Source: Pelotomaculum sp. (lineage in GTDB: Bacteria > Bacillota > Desulfotomaculia > Desulfotomaculales > Pelotomaculaceae). From it: DNA of 64,000 nucleotides. Position numbers and translations under genes: made by a program. Numbering within the stretch: the stretch's first letter is position 1; each line of letters opens with the position of its first letter. Below are positions 1 through 8,235 of the stretch, piece by piece. Where the stretch lies: assembly GCA_018435055.1 (NCBI GenBank), contig JAHDOA010000006.1, positions 1 to 64,000 on the forward strand, read 5' to 3'. The notes below the pieces were generated by a model that saw only the letters and a program-made list of their open reading frames with translations, was not told the origin of the DNA and did not search any database.

Positions 1-1
1 A

Positions 2-145
2 AAAACCGTGTTGTCCACACTCTCCACAGCCTCGGCGACTAGGTCTAAAATTAACTACGACGACAAAATCATTTCAAAAGATGCAACTAATAATATCTTT
101 ATTGCTGACACTAAGTGGAAATATCTGGTTCACTTAAAAAAATAA
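2..145 (+). pseudogene. Possible C-terminal remnant of a PD-(D/E)xK nuclease (McrC-like)
   Basis: An open frame enters from the left edge and stops at 143-145 (48 codons, no start inside the window). Its last third reads IFIADTKWKYL. A hydrophobic strand followed by D-T-K-W-K resembles the D-x-K active-site strand of McrC and related restriction nucleases. In McrC more residues normally follow this strand, so the frame would be a broken 3' piece. The match is one short motif only; a chance open frame is a real alternative. It sits next to a helicase remnant, which gives mild contextual support. Confidence 0.22.
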
Positions 146-172
146 AACTATTGTCTTGACAAGGGGGACACT

Positions 173-892
173 TTATGGAATCCCATATAGTAATTTCATT
201 GCCCAATGCCGTGTTTCTTCGGTAGTCCTGTAATTAATTTTTAAGATGCTGCTTCGACCACGAACATTGATGCCACATTGTTTTAGAGAAACTTTATTGC
301 GGTATATTCTCTGGTGAGAATCTCCCACAATAAAAAGATCATTGCCATGCTCCTCTCCGGCGATAGCACGAATAAGTTTAAGCGCTTGCACGCTAAAGTC
401 TTGAGCTTCGTCAACAACCACAGCAGCGTAAGTGGGCTTGTTCTTCAATTTTCCAAGCAAATATCTTGCCTCAGACATGGCAGTTTCAACATCACGCACT
501 TTTTCTTCATCCATGAGATGCCGCATTTCCTGAAATACACTCCACACAGCGATGCGTACCTTGCGATCCAGGCGCACGCCCCGACCTAAGCGCGGTGCTT
601 TTAAATACCTTTCCAGGCTCTCTATCTCCTTTGGTTTTATAACCTTGTTCCACTCATCCATGTAAAATTCTTTTGCCAGTCCCAGTTCCGCTGGCGCTAC
701 TGTAAATGCCTGATCCCAGAGAGAATCCAATTCGGCGCCGTAAATTATTCTATTTTCATAACCCTGGGAACGGAGAAAATCACCTACCCAAGCATCCAAA
801 TTAATCACATCGATTTGCCTCAAAACACTTACGTCACAAATCTTTTTCAGGTTTTCGCGAATATCGCTGGCCAGGTTGAGCACAAAGAAGGG
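173..892 (-). pseudogene. UvrD/Rep-like superfamily 1 helicase, truncated fragment
   Basis: The fragment carries core SF1 motifs: Walker B VVVDEAQD near residue 155, motif III GDSHQRIY near 188 and motif IV-like KINYRTTEE near 215. The Walker A region and the whole C-terminal helicase half are missing; full family members are about 600-750 aa. A GTG at 883 could start a 236-aa protein, but the frame stays open to a TAG at 893-895 and the residues before the GTG (PFFVLNLASDIRENL) still look like the segment just after motif Ia. This indicates 5' truncation rather than a true start. The 3' end stops abruptly after RTTEE...LLYGIP. The piece is most likely a decayed gene from an accessory or defence locus. 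Confidence 0.7.
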
Positions 893-898
893 CTAATA

Positions 899-1204
899 TC
901 TTATAATGAGTTCCATGTACTAAAAAATGATTTGATCCGTTTAAAACCTTGAGGATCACCCACATTGCCCAACATATCCCATGAAAACGATAGGCTGCGC
1001 CAGTTTAAAGCGGGGACAGCAAAATAGATCCCAGGACTGTTTTTAGGTCGAGACAGGGTTATTTCACCTTTGCCATAAATGTCCCCGCGTTGTAATTTAG
1101 TTAACGAGGGGACAAGTAAATAAAAGCATGGCCCAGCGAGTGAGACATAATCCCACTCAATGAGCCATAACCATGCGCAGTAGGTCATAACCGCGCAAAA
1201 AGGG
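899..1204. other. Non-coding gap beside the helicase remnant
   Basis: No convincing gene. A 95-codon minus-strand frame at 901-1188 has no ribosome binding site and no family resemblance. The stretch holds scattered GGGGACA/TGTCCCC words (near 1012 and 1079) of the kind repeated elsewhere in the window. Confidence 0.5.
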
Positions 1205-1206
1205 CG

Positions 1207-1654
1207 TGGCGAGTAAATCGATAAGCCGAGTTCTGTCGTGGGTGATCATCTATCTGGGACGTCTGTCGCCAGCCGCCTCTAGCGACCTAACCCGGGAACG
1301 CGACGGGCCGCCGCAAATGTTCCCCTATTTGGTCTTGCTCCAGGTGGGGTTTACCTAGCCGGCCGGTCGCCCGGCCGCTGGTGCGCTCTTACCGCACCGT
1401 TCCACCCTTGCCGTTTGAGAAGTGAGATGTAAGAAGTAAGACGTGAGAACTTATTACAATTCGGCTTCGCCGAATTGCTTCTTAATCTCACTTCCAACCT
1501 CCCACCTCTCACCTCTCAAAACGGCGGTCTGCATTTCTATGGCACTTTCCTTGGGGTCGCCCCCACTGGGTATTACCCAGCACCCTGCCCTGCGGAGCTC
1601 GGACTTTCCTCAGGCGCCATAATGGCGCCCGCGACCACCTGATTTACTCGCCGC
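1207..1654 (-). ncRNA. rnpB: RNase P RNA, bacterial type A
   Basis: This is the catalytic RNA that removes 5' leaders from pre-tRNAs. On the minus strand the 5' end GGCGAGTAAATC (about 1652) pairs perfectly with GATTTACTCGCC at the 3' end (about 1209), forming P1. Conserved blocks follow in order: GAGGAAAGTCCGAGCTCC (CR-I), GGTGCTGGGTAATACCCAG, GGAAAGTGCCATAGAAA, and near the 3' end AGACCAAATAGGGG and ACAGAACTCGGCTTATCG (CR-V). The total of about 447 nt is long for the family because of an insertion of roughly 105 nt at 1414-1520, in the P12 position. It lies upstream of the zinc-ribbon/Nif3/TrmK genes on the far side of a short gap. Ends are approximate to a few bases. Confidence 0.94.
1414..1520 (-). 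repeat. Repeat-built hairpin extension inside RNase P RNA
   Basis: In the P12 position of rnpB lies an insert made of degenerate GTGAGA/AGAAGT words: on the plus strand GAGAAGTGAGATGTAAGAAG on one arm and CTCACTTCC...CCTCTCACCTCTC on the other, so the arms can pair. The tip is a perfect 9-bp hairpin CAATTCGGC-TTC-GCCGAATTG (1457-1477). Similar words (TTGAGAAGTGAGA) recur in the valS T-box leader near 50150. Confidence 0.75.
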
Positions 1655-1694
1655 TATTGCATAATAAAAAATAGATGCCTGGTTTCATGGTAAT

Positions 1695-1703
1695 ATTGTA
1701 CCA
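1695..1703 (-). promoter_or_regulatory. Candidate extended -10 promoter of rnpB
   Basis: Minus-strand TGGTACAAT gives an extended -10 (TGn plus TACAAT) about 40 bases upstream of the mature RNase P RNA 5' end. No good -35 is visible at the proper distance, so the assignment is tentative. Confidence 0.35.
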
Positions 1704-1784
1704 CAGATAGTTTTAACATCCTAAAGTCTAATTAACCGTTCCTAAACACATAGTCATAAAGAGCTTGCCGCCGGCGCCCCCTTT

Positions 1785-2501
1785 TCAGCCCTGCTTTTCC
1801 CAGTAAAGCATCCGGCCGCAGTTACTGCAGTAAACTATATCTTCACCAATTTTCAGCAACCTCAGCTCATTGAATGTAATCCCCATCCGGCAGCCCATAC
1901 ATGTCGCTTTTTCTACCCGCGCCAGGGGATCGTTAAATCTTTTTTTCATATCCATATACCTTTGCCAGGTTTCCACATCCAGTTTATCAAGCAGCTTCTG
2001 CCTGGCCAGGGGGATCTGGGCAATTGACTGCCGGATCTTTTGCTGGCCGGCCAAAAGGCCGCTATGCTTTCTGCGGTATTTTTCTGCTTTATTGTTCAGC
2101 CCAGCGCTCATACCCTCCAGTTTTGCCCGTAGTTCATCCTGTTTTTCCATTAATGCAAGGATCTCGTCTTCCGCCTTTTTTACCATGTTTTTTAGACTTT
2201 CCAGCTTTTTGCTGTTTGAATTCATTTCTTTGACATTGGTAATCGAACCGTCATATAATTTTTTTCCCAGGGATGCGAGCTGTTCGTTGGCGCTGCTAAC
2301 GTCCATCTCTTTTAATTTTTGACTTTTTTTTACGCCGTTGTATTCTTCCTTTATTTTATTAAACAGCGCCCTGCCTTCCTCAATATCGGCTTTAATAGAT
2401 TTCAGTTCTTCCGCCATCTTACCTCCTTTTAATTTTTTTTCCAGGGCCCTTTTCCGGCCATCGAGGGCCTGGATTTCCCATAGCAGTTTTAAATCCGGCA
2501 T
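1785..2501 (-). CDS. Coiled-coil protein with C4 zinc ribbon (CT398-like, DUF164)
   Basis: This 238-aa protein is charged, with long helices predicted to form a coiled coil over about residues 10-185. It ends in a zinc ribbon with four cysteines, C201-x2-C204 and C225-x2-C228 (CMGC and CSNC). That layout defines the CT398/C4-type zinc ribbon family, widespread in bacteria and of uncertain biochemical role. The start is supported by GAGGAGATGTCGGT directly upstream. It lies 50 nt after nif3 in the same direction, the usual Clostridia neighbourhood between rnpB and nif3, suggesting one operon with nif3 and trmK. Confidence 0.9.
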   Translation of the reverse strand: MPDLKLLWEIQALDGRKRALEKKLKGGKMAEELKSIKADIEEGRALFNKIKEEYNGVKKSQKLKEMDVSSANEQLASLGKKLYDGSITNVKEMNSNSKKLESLKNMVKKAEDEILALMEKQDELRAKLEGMSAGLNNKAEKYRRKHSGLLAGQQKIRQSIAQIPLARQKLLDKLDVETWQRYMDMKKRFNDPLARVEKATCMGCRMGITFNELRLLKIGEDIVYCSNCGRMLYWEKQG

Positions 2502-2551
2502 ACCGACATCTCCTCAAAAAAATTTAAGATAGGAAGCGCTGACTCCCTATC

Positions 2552-3670
2552 TTAAAAGAATGTGAAAGGGTCTGTAATTGTTTCCGATAAAAACAGCTGG
2601 ATATCAATACCGGCCTGGCGGCAAATATCACCCAGATATTCTTGCAGCGCAGGCAAAACCACAGCCTCTGTACCATAATGCCCCGCGTCAATAAAGTTCA
2701 TGCCGGCGGCGGCAATATCCTGGGCGGTGTGGTATTTTACGTCGCCGGTAACGAATGTGTCCGCTCCAGCTTTTAGCGCCTGCGGCCAGAGATCGGCGCC
2801 GGAACCGCCGCAAACAGCCACTGTTTGGACCGGGCGATCCGGGTTGCCTCCCATACGGACAGCGTCCAGCCCGAGCGCTTCCTTGACAATTCCCGCAAAC
2901 CGGCCCAGCGACAGCGGTTCCGCAAGTTTGCCCACCCGGCCCAGGCCGCAGGACATATCTCTGTTCTCCAGCGGTAAAATATCATAAGCGACTTCCTCAT
3001 ACGGGTGTGCCGCCAGCATCGCGTCCAGGACTTTTTTCAACAAACCAGCGGGGACAATGGTTTCCAGCCGGGTCTCTTCCACCCGCGCCAGCTCGCCGGC
3101 CCTGCCGTAAAACGGGTTTGCTCCCGCCAGGGGTTTAAATGTCCCCGTCCCCCCGGCCATAAACGAGCAGTGGCTGTAGTCCCCGATCCATCCGGCGCCC
3201 GCGTCCAATACCGCCGCGCGTACTTTTTCCTCATGCCCCACCGGTATAAATATTACCAGCTTATAAAGACGGGACTGCCCGGCCTGCTGCAAAACAGCCG
3301 TTCCGGTCAAACCAAGCTTTTCGGCCAGAATGCTGTTTACCCCGCCGGCTGCGGCGTCGAGATTGGTATGCGACGCAAAAACTGTAATATTATTGCGTAT
3401 GAGAAAGCTGATCAGCTCACCCAGCGGCTGCCTGATATTAATCGCCCGGGGCGGCTTGAACATTAGCGGGTGGTGGCTGATAATCAATGAGGCGCCCCTG
3501 TCCGCAGCTTCCCGCGCTACTGCCGGGTTAACATCTATAGTCAACAGGATCCTTTCAACTGCACCCTGAGGATCACCCACCTGCAGGCCGCTGTTGTCCC
3601 AGCCTTCAGCCAGGTAAGAAGGAGCCAAATTTTCCATTATATTAAAAATGTCAACGCATTTTACAGACAA
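2552..3670 (-). CDS. Nif3-like dinuclear metal centre protein (YqfO type)
   Basis: A 372-aa member of the Nif3/NGG1p family, annotated in many genomes as GTP cyclohydrolase I type 2-like; its physiological substrate is not settled. Metal ligands visible are H66-H67 (ISHHPLMF), H101 with D105 (HTNLD), and a C-terminal H and E in DAGHYGTEAV. Residues about 125-225 form the inserted PII-like domain typical of the long (about 370 aa) Firmicute form. The start overlaps the 3' end of trmK by 10 nt, indicating translational coupling; nif3-trmK adjacency is conserved in Firmicutes. Confidence 0.92.
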   Translation of the reverse strand: MSVKCVDIFNIMENLAPSYLAEGWDNSGLQVGDPQGAVERILLTIDVNPAVAREAADRGASLIISHHPLMFKPPRAINIRQPLGELISFLIRNNITVFASHTNLDAAAGGVNSILAEKLGLTGTAVLQQAGQSRLYKLVIFIPVGHEEKVRAAVLDAGAGWIGDYSHCSFMAGGTGTFKPLAGANPFYGRAGELARVEETRLETIVPAGLLKKVLDAMLAAHPYEEVAYDILPLENRDMSCGLGRVGKLAEPLSLGRFAGIVKEALGLDAVRMGGNPDRPVQTVAVCGGSGADLWPQALKAGADTFVTGDVKYHTAQDIAAAGMNFIDAGHYGTEAVVLPALQEYLGDICRQAGIDIQLFLSETITDPFTFF

Positions 3671-4350
3671 TCAATAATCCTCCTGATCCGCACAAGTTTG
3701 TTTTCAGTGGCCCGGGCCTTTTCCACGGCGGCAGCGCTGTTTGCGGCCCGCATACCGGCCAGGGCCCGCTCATAGCGGCCTGCAATTATCTCCAAATACC
3801 TGCCGAACAAAGGGTCCTTTTTTTCCGCCAGCCGGGGTCCCAGCTCCAGCAGGAGGGGGTCTTGCACTGCTTCGCAGCCGGGCGCGGAGGAAATAACAAC
3901 ATAGATCCTGCCGCCCTCCTCTACCAGCTGTTCATCGGATATTTTCCAGCCGTTTGCCGCCAGCCAGATCCTGAGATCGCCGGGGTCTGCCTGCGGCTGC
4001 AGAATGAGCATTTTGACAGTATTTAAGATTTCCGGGGAGGCCGCCAGTATTTCCCTGATGGTATTGCCGCCCATACCGGCCAGCACCAGGACACCGGCTT
4101 CAGCAGGCTTTAAAACCGTCAGCCCGTCTCCCAGCCTGAGGTCGATGTTTGATTCAAGTTTATGTTCCGCTACCTGGCGGAGCGCCGACTGGAAAGGGCC
4201 GGACCGCAGTTCGGTAGCGATTACCCTCGCGCACCGGCCTGTTTTCACCAGATAGATGGGCAGGTAAGCGTGATCGGCGCCGATATCGGCAACCACAGAC
4301 CCCGCCGGCACGTATGCGGCGGCCACGGCCAGGCGTTTGGCCAGCTCCAT
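3661..4350 (-). CDS. trmK: tRNA (adenine-22-N1)-methyltransferase
   Basis: A 229-aa class I SAM-dependent methyltransferase of the TrmK family, which methylates A22 in the tRNA D-loop. The SAM-binding motif VADIGADHAYLP lies at residues 20-31, a second acidic strand (DLRLGDGL) near 71-78, and the family signature AGMGGNTI near 91-98. The length is standard. A GGGGGAAAGCA ribosome binding site precedes the ATG. The upstream neighbour in many Clostridia is rpoD; here the next 340 nt hold no gene. Confidence 0.92.
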   Translation of the reverse strand: MELAKRLAVAAAYVPAGSVVADIGADHAYLPIYLVKTGRCARVIATELRSGPFQSALRQVAEHKLESNIDLRLGDGLTVLKPAEAGVLVLAGMGGNTIREILAASPEILNTVKMLILQPQADPGDLRIWLAANGWKISDEQLVEEGGRIYVVISSAPGCEAVQDPLLLELGPRLAEKKDPLFGRYLEIIAGRYERALAGMRAANSAAAVEKARATENKLVRIRRIIDCL

Positions 4351-4687
4351 TGCTTTCCCCCGTACGCTGTATATGTTAACACCAGTATATTAGATTTGGA
4401 CAAAAAAGACAAACGGATAAAGGTATGGTGGAAAAAAGCAGCCTCCTGGAGAACCCTGGATAAACTAATGCCGGCGCCGGCAGCCTTTACATCCAACCAT
4501 CCCGGTATACTGACTGTGCGGCGCACTGCACGGTTATCGCGTATTTCAGCCCGAACAAGATTTGCGAATTGGTTCGATGAGGGTTCGATGTGGGAAAAAC
4601 TCCTTTCTGGTTTAATTATATATACCCGAGGGTAGCGTGGTTTTTATTTTACTCCGCGTCCTTTTTCCCACTAGATTTTCTAAATTT
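4351..4687. other. Non-coding gap between trmK and the pseudopilin gene
   Basis: No supported gene, RNA or clear terminator. It should contain the trmK promoter, but no consensus -35/-10 pair stands out. Confidence 0.45.
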
Positions 4688-5152
4688 CTATAAGCCGGGT
4701 AACTCCCCTACAACCGGCTCTTTTGATGTCCCGTTGCTACCTTCGCCATAGAGCACAGTAGCAGAACCCTGGTCTTGCTTTTTTTCCCAGCCCGTTCTTA
4801 TGTAAAAACTATTCTCCGTGGATTTATACAGGTAAGATTTGCCCCAGGGATCTGACATGTCGAAAGCATACTCTTCGTTCCCTTCATCAGTCTCTCTAAC
4901 AACAAGTCCGGCATTTAACATATCGGCCTCGAGCTCATCGCCACAGGGATATGCGCCGTTTTCGGCATAGTAGATGTCGAGCGCCGCCTGCATGGTGCTG
5001 ATCTGCGCTTTGGCCTTGGTGATTTTAGCCTTTTCTATATAACCTTGATAAAATTTTATCCCGCCGGCCACCAGCACGGCGATGATAACCATTACGACCA
5101 TCATCTCGACCATTGTGAAACCTTTCTCGTTGCGCAACAATCTGCGTATCAT
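4688..5152 (-). CDS. Type IV pilin-like / GspG-like major pseudopilin
   Basis: A 154-aa prepilin. The leader MIRRLLRNEKG ends at G11 and cleavage before F12 gives FTMVEMMVVMVIIAVLVAGG, with the conserved Glu at +5 (E16) and a hydrophobic helix used for export and filament packing. The C-terminal part has the GspG-like pattern of an ISTMQAALDIYYAENGAYP segment and an acidic DPWGKSY stretch. I chose the ATG at 5152 rather than 5206 because it has GGGACGGTGAAATA upstream and gives a normal short leader. It is the last gene after pilD-pilB-pilC and presumably the pilus subunit they assemble. Confidence 0.88.
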   Translation of the reverse strand: MIRRLLRNEKGFTMVEMMVVMVIIAVLVAGGIKFYQGYIEKAKITKAKAQISTMQAALDIYYAENGAYPCGDELEADMLNAGLVVRETDEGNEEYAFDMSDPWGKSYLYKSTENSFYIRTGWEKKQDQGSATVLYGEGSNGTSKEPVVGELPGL

Positions 5153-5305
5153 TATTTCACCGTCCCTTTCTTTATGGGAAAATACCCTTACCCGGAAATC
5201 TTGCATCAGCGACCTGTAGTGAGATGGCTACCCATCCCCGGCGGAGGAATCCCTATAAATCCCTATAAATTACCGGAGAACCCCCGGTAAAAAAACTATT
5301 ATACA

Positions 5306-6538
5306 TTACATCCCTCCCCCCGGCCCGGCCTGCATGACATCTGCCATGCCAAACAGGGGCAGGTAGATAGAAAATGCGACAAAAGCCACGATTATACCCA
5401 TCGCGGCAATTAGTACCGGTTCAATAAGGTTGGACAAACCGGCAAAAAGCCTTTCTGTCTCCTCCTCATAATAAACAGCCAGCCTTTCCAGGATATCATC
5501 CAGCCGGCCTGTCTCCTCGCCGACAGCGATCATATGCGAGACCATAGGGGGAAACAGGGAACTTTTCTTCAACACAGGGGCAATCCTTTCCCCTTCTCCG
5601 ACGTTAATCCTGACCTTGTTGATCTCCTGTGCCACCAGGATGTTTCCGGATACATTTTCCATCACTTCCAGTGATTGCATCAGGGGCATGCCGCTCATCA
5701 GGAGGGTGGCCAGCGTCTGTGTAAACCTGGCTGTTATTGCCATGCGGGCCGCCTTCCCCAGAAAAGGCAGTCTCAGCAAAATCCTGTTCATGGCCATGTT
5801 TGAGCTTTTCCAGGCGCTTGCCCACTGCAAAACCAGGTACATGACGGCAAAGAATAGAGGTATAAGGTACCAGTAGGACGCCAGGGCGCTGCTCATGCTG
5901 ATAACGATGCGGGTGGGCAGCGGCGGTTCAGCGCCCATTGACTCAAACATGCCGCTAAAGACAGGCACGACAAAAACCAGAATGCCGATCACTGAGACCA
6001 GCATCATTATGGCGACCAGCAGCGGATATGTCATTGCCGACCTTATTTTCCCCCTGGACCGGTGTTCCTTTTCGAAATGCGCGGCCAGTCGCGCCACGAC
6101 CTGTTCCAGCGTACCGCTTATCTCACCTGTGGCGATCATGTTGATGAAAATTTCCGGCAGGCGGCCCTGGTGAACCCGAAAAGCTTCGCTGAGGCTTTTC
6201 CCTTGTTCCAAACAGGTGATCACCTCCGGCAGGATCCTGGTTAACCGCCGGTTTTCCGTCTGCCGGGCAAGGATGTTCAGGCAATGCAGCAGGGGCGCCC
6301 CCGCGTCCAACATGGCGGAAAACATCCGGCAAAAAACGGCCATGCTGTTGGCATCGATTTTTGAGTTAAAAAACCTGCTTCCTTCAAAAACAGCGCTGCG
6401 GGCGGGCTTTATTTCCACCGCAAAGCAATTCTTTTCCCGCAAAAGGGCTGCCACCGCGCCGGGGCCGCTGCATTTGATTTTCCCGCACACCATTTGGCCG
6501 GACAAGTTCCTGGCTTTATAACTGAATACCTGAGGCAT
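5306..6538 (-). CDS. pilC: Type II secretion / type IV pilus inner-membrane platform protein (GspF/PilC)
   Basis: A 410-aa polytopic protein with two repeated T2SSF domains (about residues 68-190 and 270-395), each ending in membrane helices. Conserved pieces include FCRMFSAMLDAGAPLL, FTQTLATLLMSGMPL and the glycine-rich GEETGRLDDILERLA. It anchors the assembly ATPase and passes pilin subunits into the filament. It lies 42 nt after pilB in the same orientation. Length and domain order are normal for PilC. Confidence 0.93.
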   Translation of the reverse strand: MPQVFSYKARNLSGQMVCGKIKCSGPGAVAALLREKNCFAVEIKPARSAVFEGSRFFNSKIDANSMAVFCRMFSAMLDAGAPLLHCLNILARQTENRRLTRILPEVITCLEQGKSLSEAFRVHQGRLPEIFINMIATGEISGTLEQVVARLAAHFEKEHRSRGKIRSAMTYPLLVAIMMLVSVIGILVFVVPVFSGMFESMGAEPPLPTRIVISMSSALASYWYLIPLFFAVMYLVLQWASAWKSSNMAMNRILLRLPFLGKAARMAITARFTQTLATLLMSGMPLMQSLEVMENVSGNILVAQEINKVRINVGEGERIAPVLKKSSLFPPMVSHMIAVGEETGRLDDILERLAVYYEEETERLFAGLSNLIEPVLIAAMGIIVAFVAFSIYLPLFGMADVMQAGPGGGM

Positions 6539-6580
6539 GTTATCCCTCCAGCAAACCAGAGTGTCTGGGTAGCTTTGTTT

Positions 6581-8116
6581 TTATTCCCGCAGGCAGGCGC
6601 GCATAATCTCTTTGACCGTGGTGAGGCCTTTGCTTGCCTTTGCCAGCCCGTCCTTCTTGAGAGTGATCATACCGGCGCTTACAGCCGCCTGCCTGATTTC
6701 TTCCGTGGAGACGTTTTGTAAAATAATATTCTGCAGCTCCGGCGACAGCGTCATCACCTCATAAATTGCGATGCGGCCTTTGTAACCGGTATAATTGCAG
6801 ACCTCACATCCTGCGCCGGCAAACAGGCTTGTCCCCGGCGCCAGACCGGCAAAGGCCCTTTCCTGATTATCCGGCTTTACTTCCTGTTTGCAGCGCAGGC
6901 ATATACGGCGTACCAAACGCTGGGCGACCACGCCCGTAACAGAAGAAGCCACCATAAAGGGGGCTGTCCCCATATTAATCAACCTGGTCACTGCCCCCGG
7001 CGCGTCGTTCGTATGAACGGTGGATAGTACAAGATGGCCGGTAACTGACGCCTGCACGGCAATTTCGGCTGTCTGCGGATCTCTAATCTCACCGATCATA
7101 ATCACGTCCGGGTCCTGTCTTAAAATGGAGCGCAGGTAATTGGCAAAAGTAATGCCCGCTTTTTCATTTATCTGCGCCTGGTTAATGTTGGCCAGGGTAT
7201 ATTCTACCGGGTCTTCGACTGTAATAATGTTTTTCTCGATGGTGTTGATTTCATTTAAAGCAGTGTACAGGGTGGTAGTCTTGCCGCTGCCCGTTGGCCC
7301 CGTCACCAGCAGCATACCGTGCGGCGCCTTGATAAAACTCTGAAAACGCTCAAGATTATACCCGGACAAGCCCAGCCGCGGCAGGTTGTATTTATAAACG
7401 TTTCCCTTGTTCAGCACCCGGACAACTACCTTTTCACCAAACATGGTCGGCAACGTAGAAATCCGCAGATCAATATCGCATCCGGATAATTTTAAAGGGA
7501 TCCGGCCGTCCTGCGGCAGGCGCCTCTCAGCGATATCCAGGTTGGCCATCACCTTGATGCGTGAGACAACAGGGAAAATCATTTTGCGGGGCAATTTCAT
7601 AATTTCGCTCAGGAGGCCGTCTATCCGGTACCTGACACGTACATAATCCTCAAATGGCTCAATGTGGATGTCACTGGCCTCTTCATCAATTGCTCTTGTC
7701 AATATCAGGTTAACCAGCCTGATCACCGGCGCTTGATCAATAGATTCCTCTTCCGGGGTTGCGCCCGGTTCACCGTCCTCCGGCCCAATTCCCAGGTCCT
7801 GCATCACCATTTCTATTTCCGGTGTGCCGAAATGTTTCTCAATAAGCGTTTTGATCTCTTTTTTAGCGGCGGCCAGCGGCTCTATGTCGCAGCCGGTAAA
7901 CAGCCTTAAGTCGTCAAGCGCCAGGATATTAAAGGGTTCAGCCATTGCAACAAACAAACAATTTCCTGACTTCCTGACTGGAACCAGCATATATCTGCGT
8001 ATTAAATGTTCCGGTATCAGGCTAAAAAGATTCGGATCTATTACGCCGGCCGGGGATAGTTCCTTGTAACCTGGTATATTAGTCAATACCGGGCCGCCCG
8101 CCAGCCCCATTTTCAT
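6581..8116 (-). CDS. pilB: Type IV pilus / type II secretion assembly ATPase (PilB/GspE)
   Basis: The chosen start gives 511 aa. Order: N-terminal MshEN-like domain, then the secretion ATPase domain with Walker [12 protein letters not shown], Asp box ITVEDPVEY, Walker B MIGEIRDPQTAEIA and His box GHLVLSTVHTND, plus the zinc-binding CLRC...CEVC insert typical of extension ATPases. I prefer the ATG at 8116 over 8149 because GGGGGGTG lies just upstream and the extra 11 residues look untranslated. No retraction ATPase (pilT) is present in the window, which fits a competence pseudopilus or secretion role as well as a pilus. Confidence 0.94.
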   Translation of the reverse strand: MKMGLAGGPVLTNIPGYKELSPAGVIDPNLFSLIPEHLIRRYMLVPVRKSGNCLFVAMAEPFNILALDDLRLFTGCDIEPLAAAKKEIKTLIEKHFGTPEIEMVMQDLGIGPEDGEPGATPEEESIDQAPVIRLVNLILTRAIDEEASDIHIEPFEDYVRVRYRIDGLLSEIMKLPRKMIFPVVSRIKVMANLDIAERRLPQDGRIPLKLSGCDIDLRISTLPTMFGEKVVVRVLNKGNVYKYNLPRLGLSGYNLERFQSFIKAPHGMLLVTGPTGSGKTTTLYTALNEINTIEKNIITVEDPVEYTLANINQAQINEKAGITFANYLRSILRQDPDVIMIGEIRDPQTAEIAVQASVTGHLVLSTVHTNDAPGAVTRLINMGTAPFMVASSVTGVVAQRLVRRICLRCKQEVKPDNQERAFAGLAPGTSLFAGAGCEVCNYTGYKGRIAIYEVMTLSPELQNIILQNVSTEEIRQAAVSAGMITLKKDGLAKASKGLTTVKEIMRACLRE

Positions 8117-8183
8117 CAAGACACCCCCCGGGAGATTCCCGCTCACCAACTATCCAAAAAAACATCCTGGGTTACCTGGAAAT

Positions 8184-8205
8184 TGCAGGTGCGGCTTTAG
8201 CCGAT
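8184..8205. repeat. Short palindromic repeat GCGGCTTTAGCCG
   Basis: The pilD-pilB gap carries GGTGCGGCTTTAGCCG, one of several intergenic GTGCGGCTTTTAGCCGCAC-type palindromes in this window (also near 20325 and 42784-42803). Confidence 0.55.
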
Positions 8206-8235
8206 TAGCGCATCTCCGGCTGGTTAAAACGCGCC

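Noticed and set aside
901-1188. 95-codon minus-strand frame upstream of the helicase fragment
   Set aside because: No ribosome binding site, no family-like sequence; it does not contain the missing Walker A part of the helicase.
5153-5305. Cyclic di-GMP riboswitch before the pseudopilin gene
   Set aside because: The leader lacks the conserved pairing arms and the GEMM core; only isolated GC-rich words are present.
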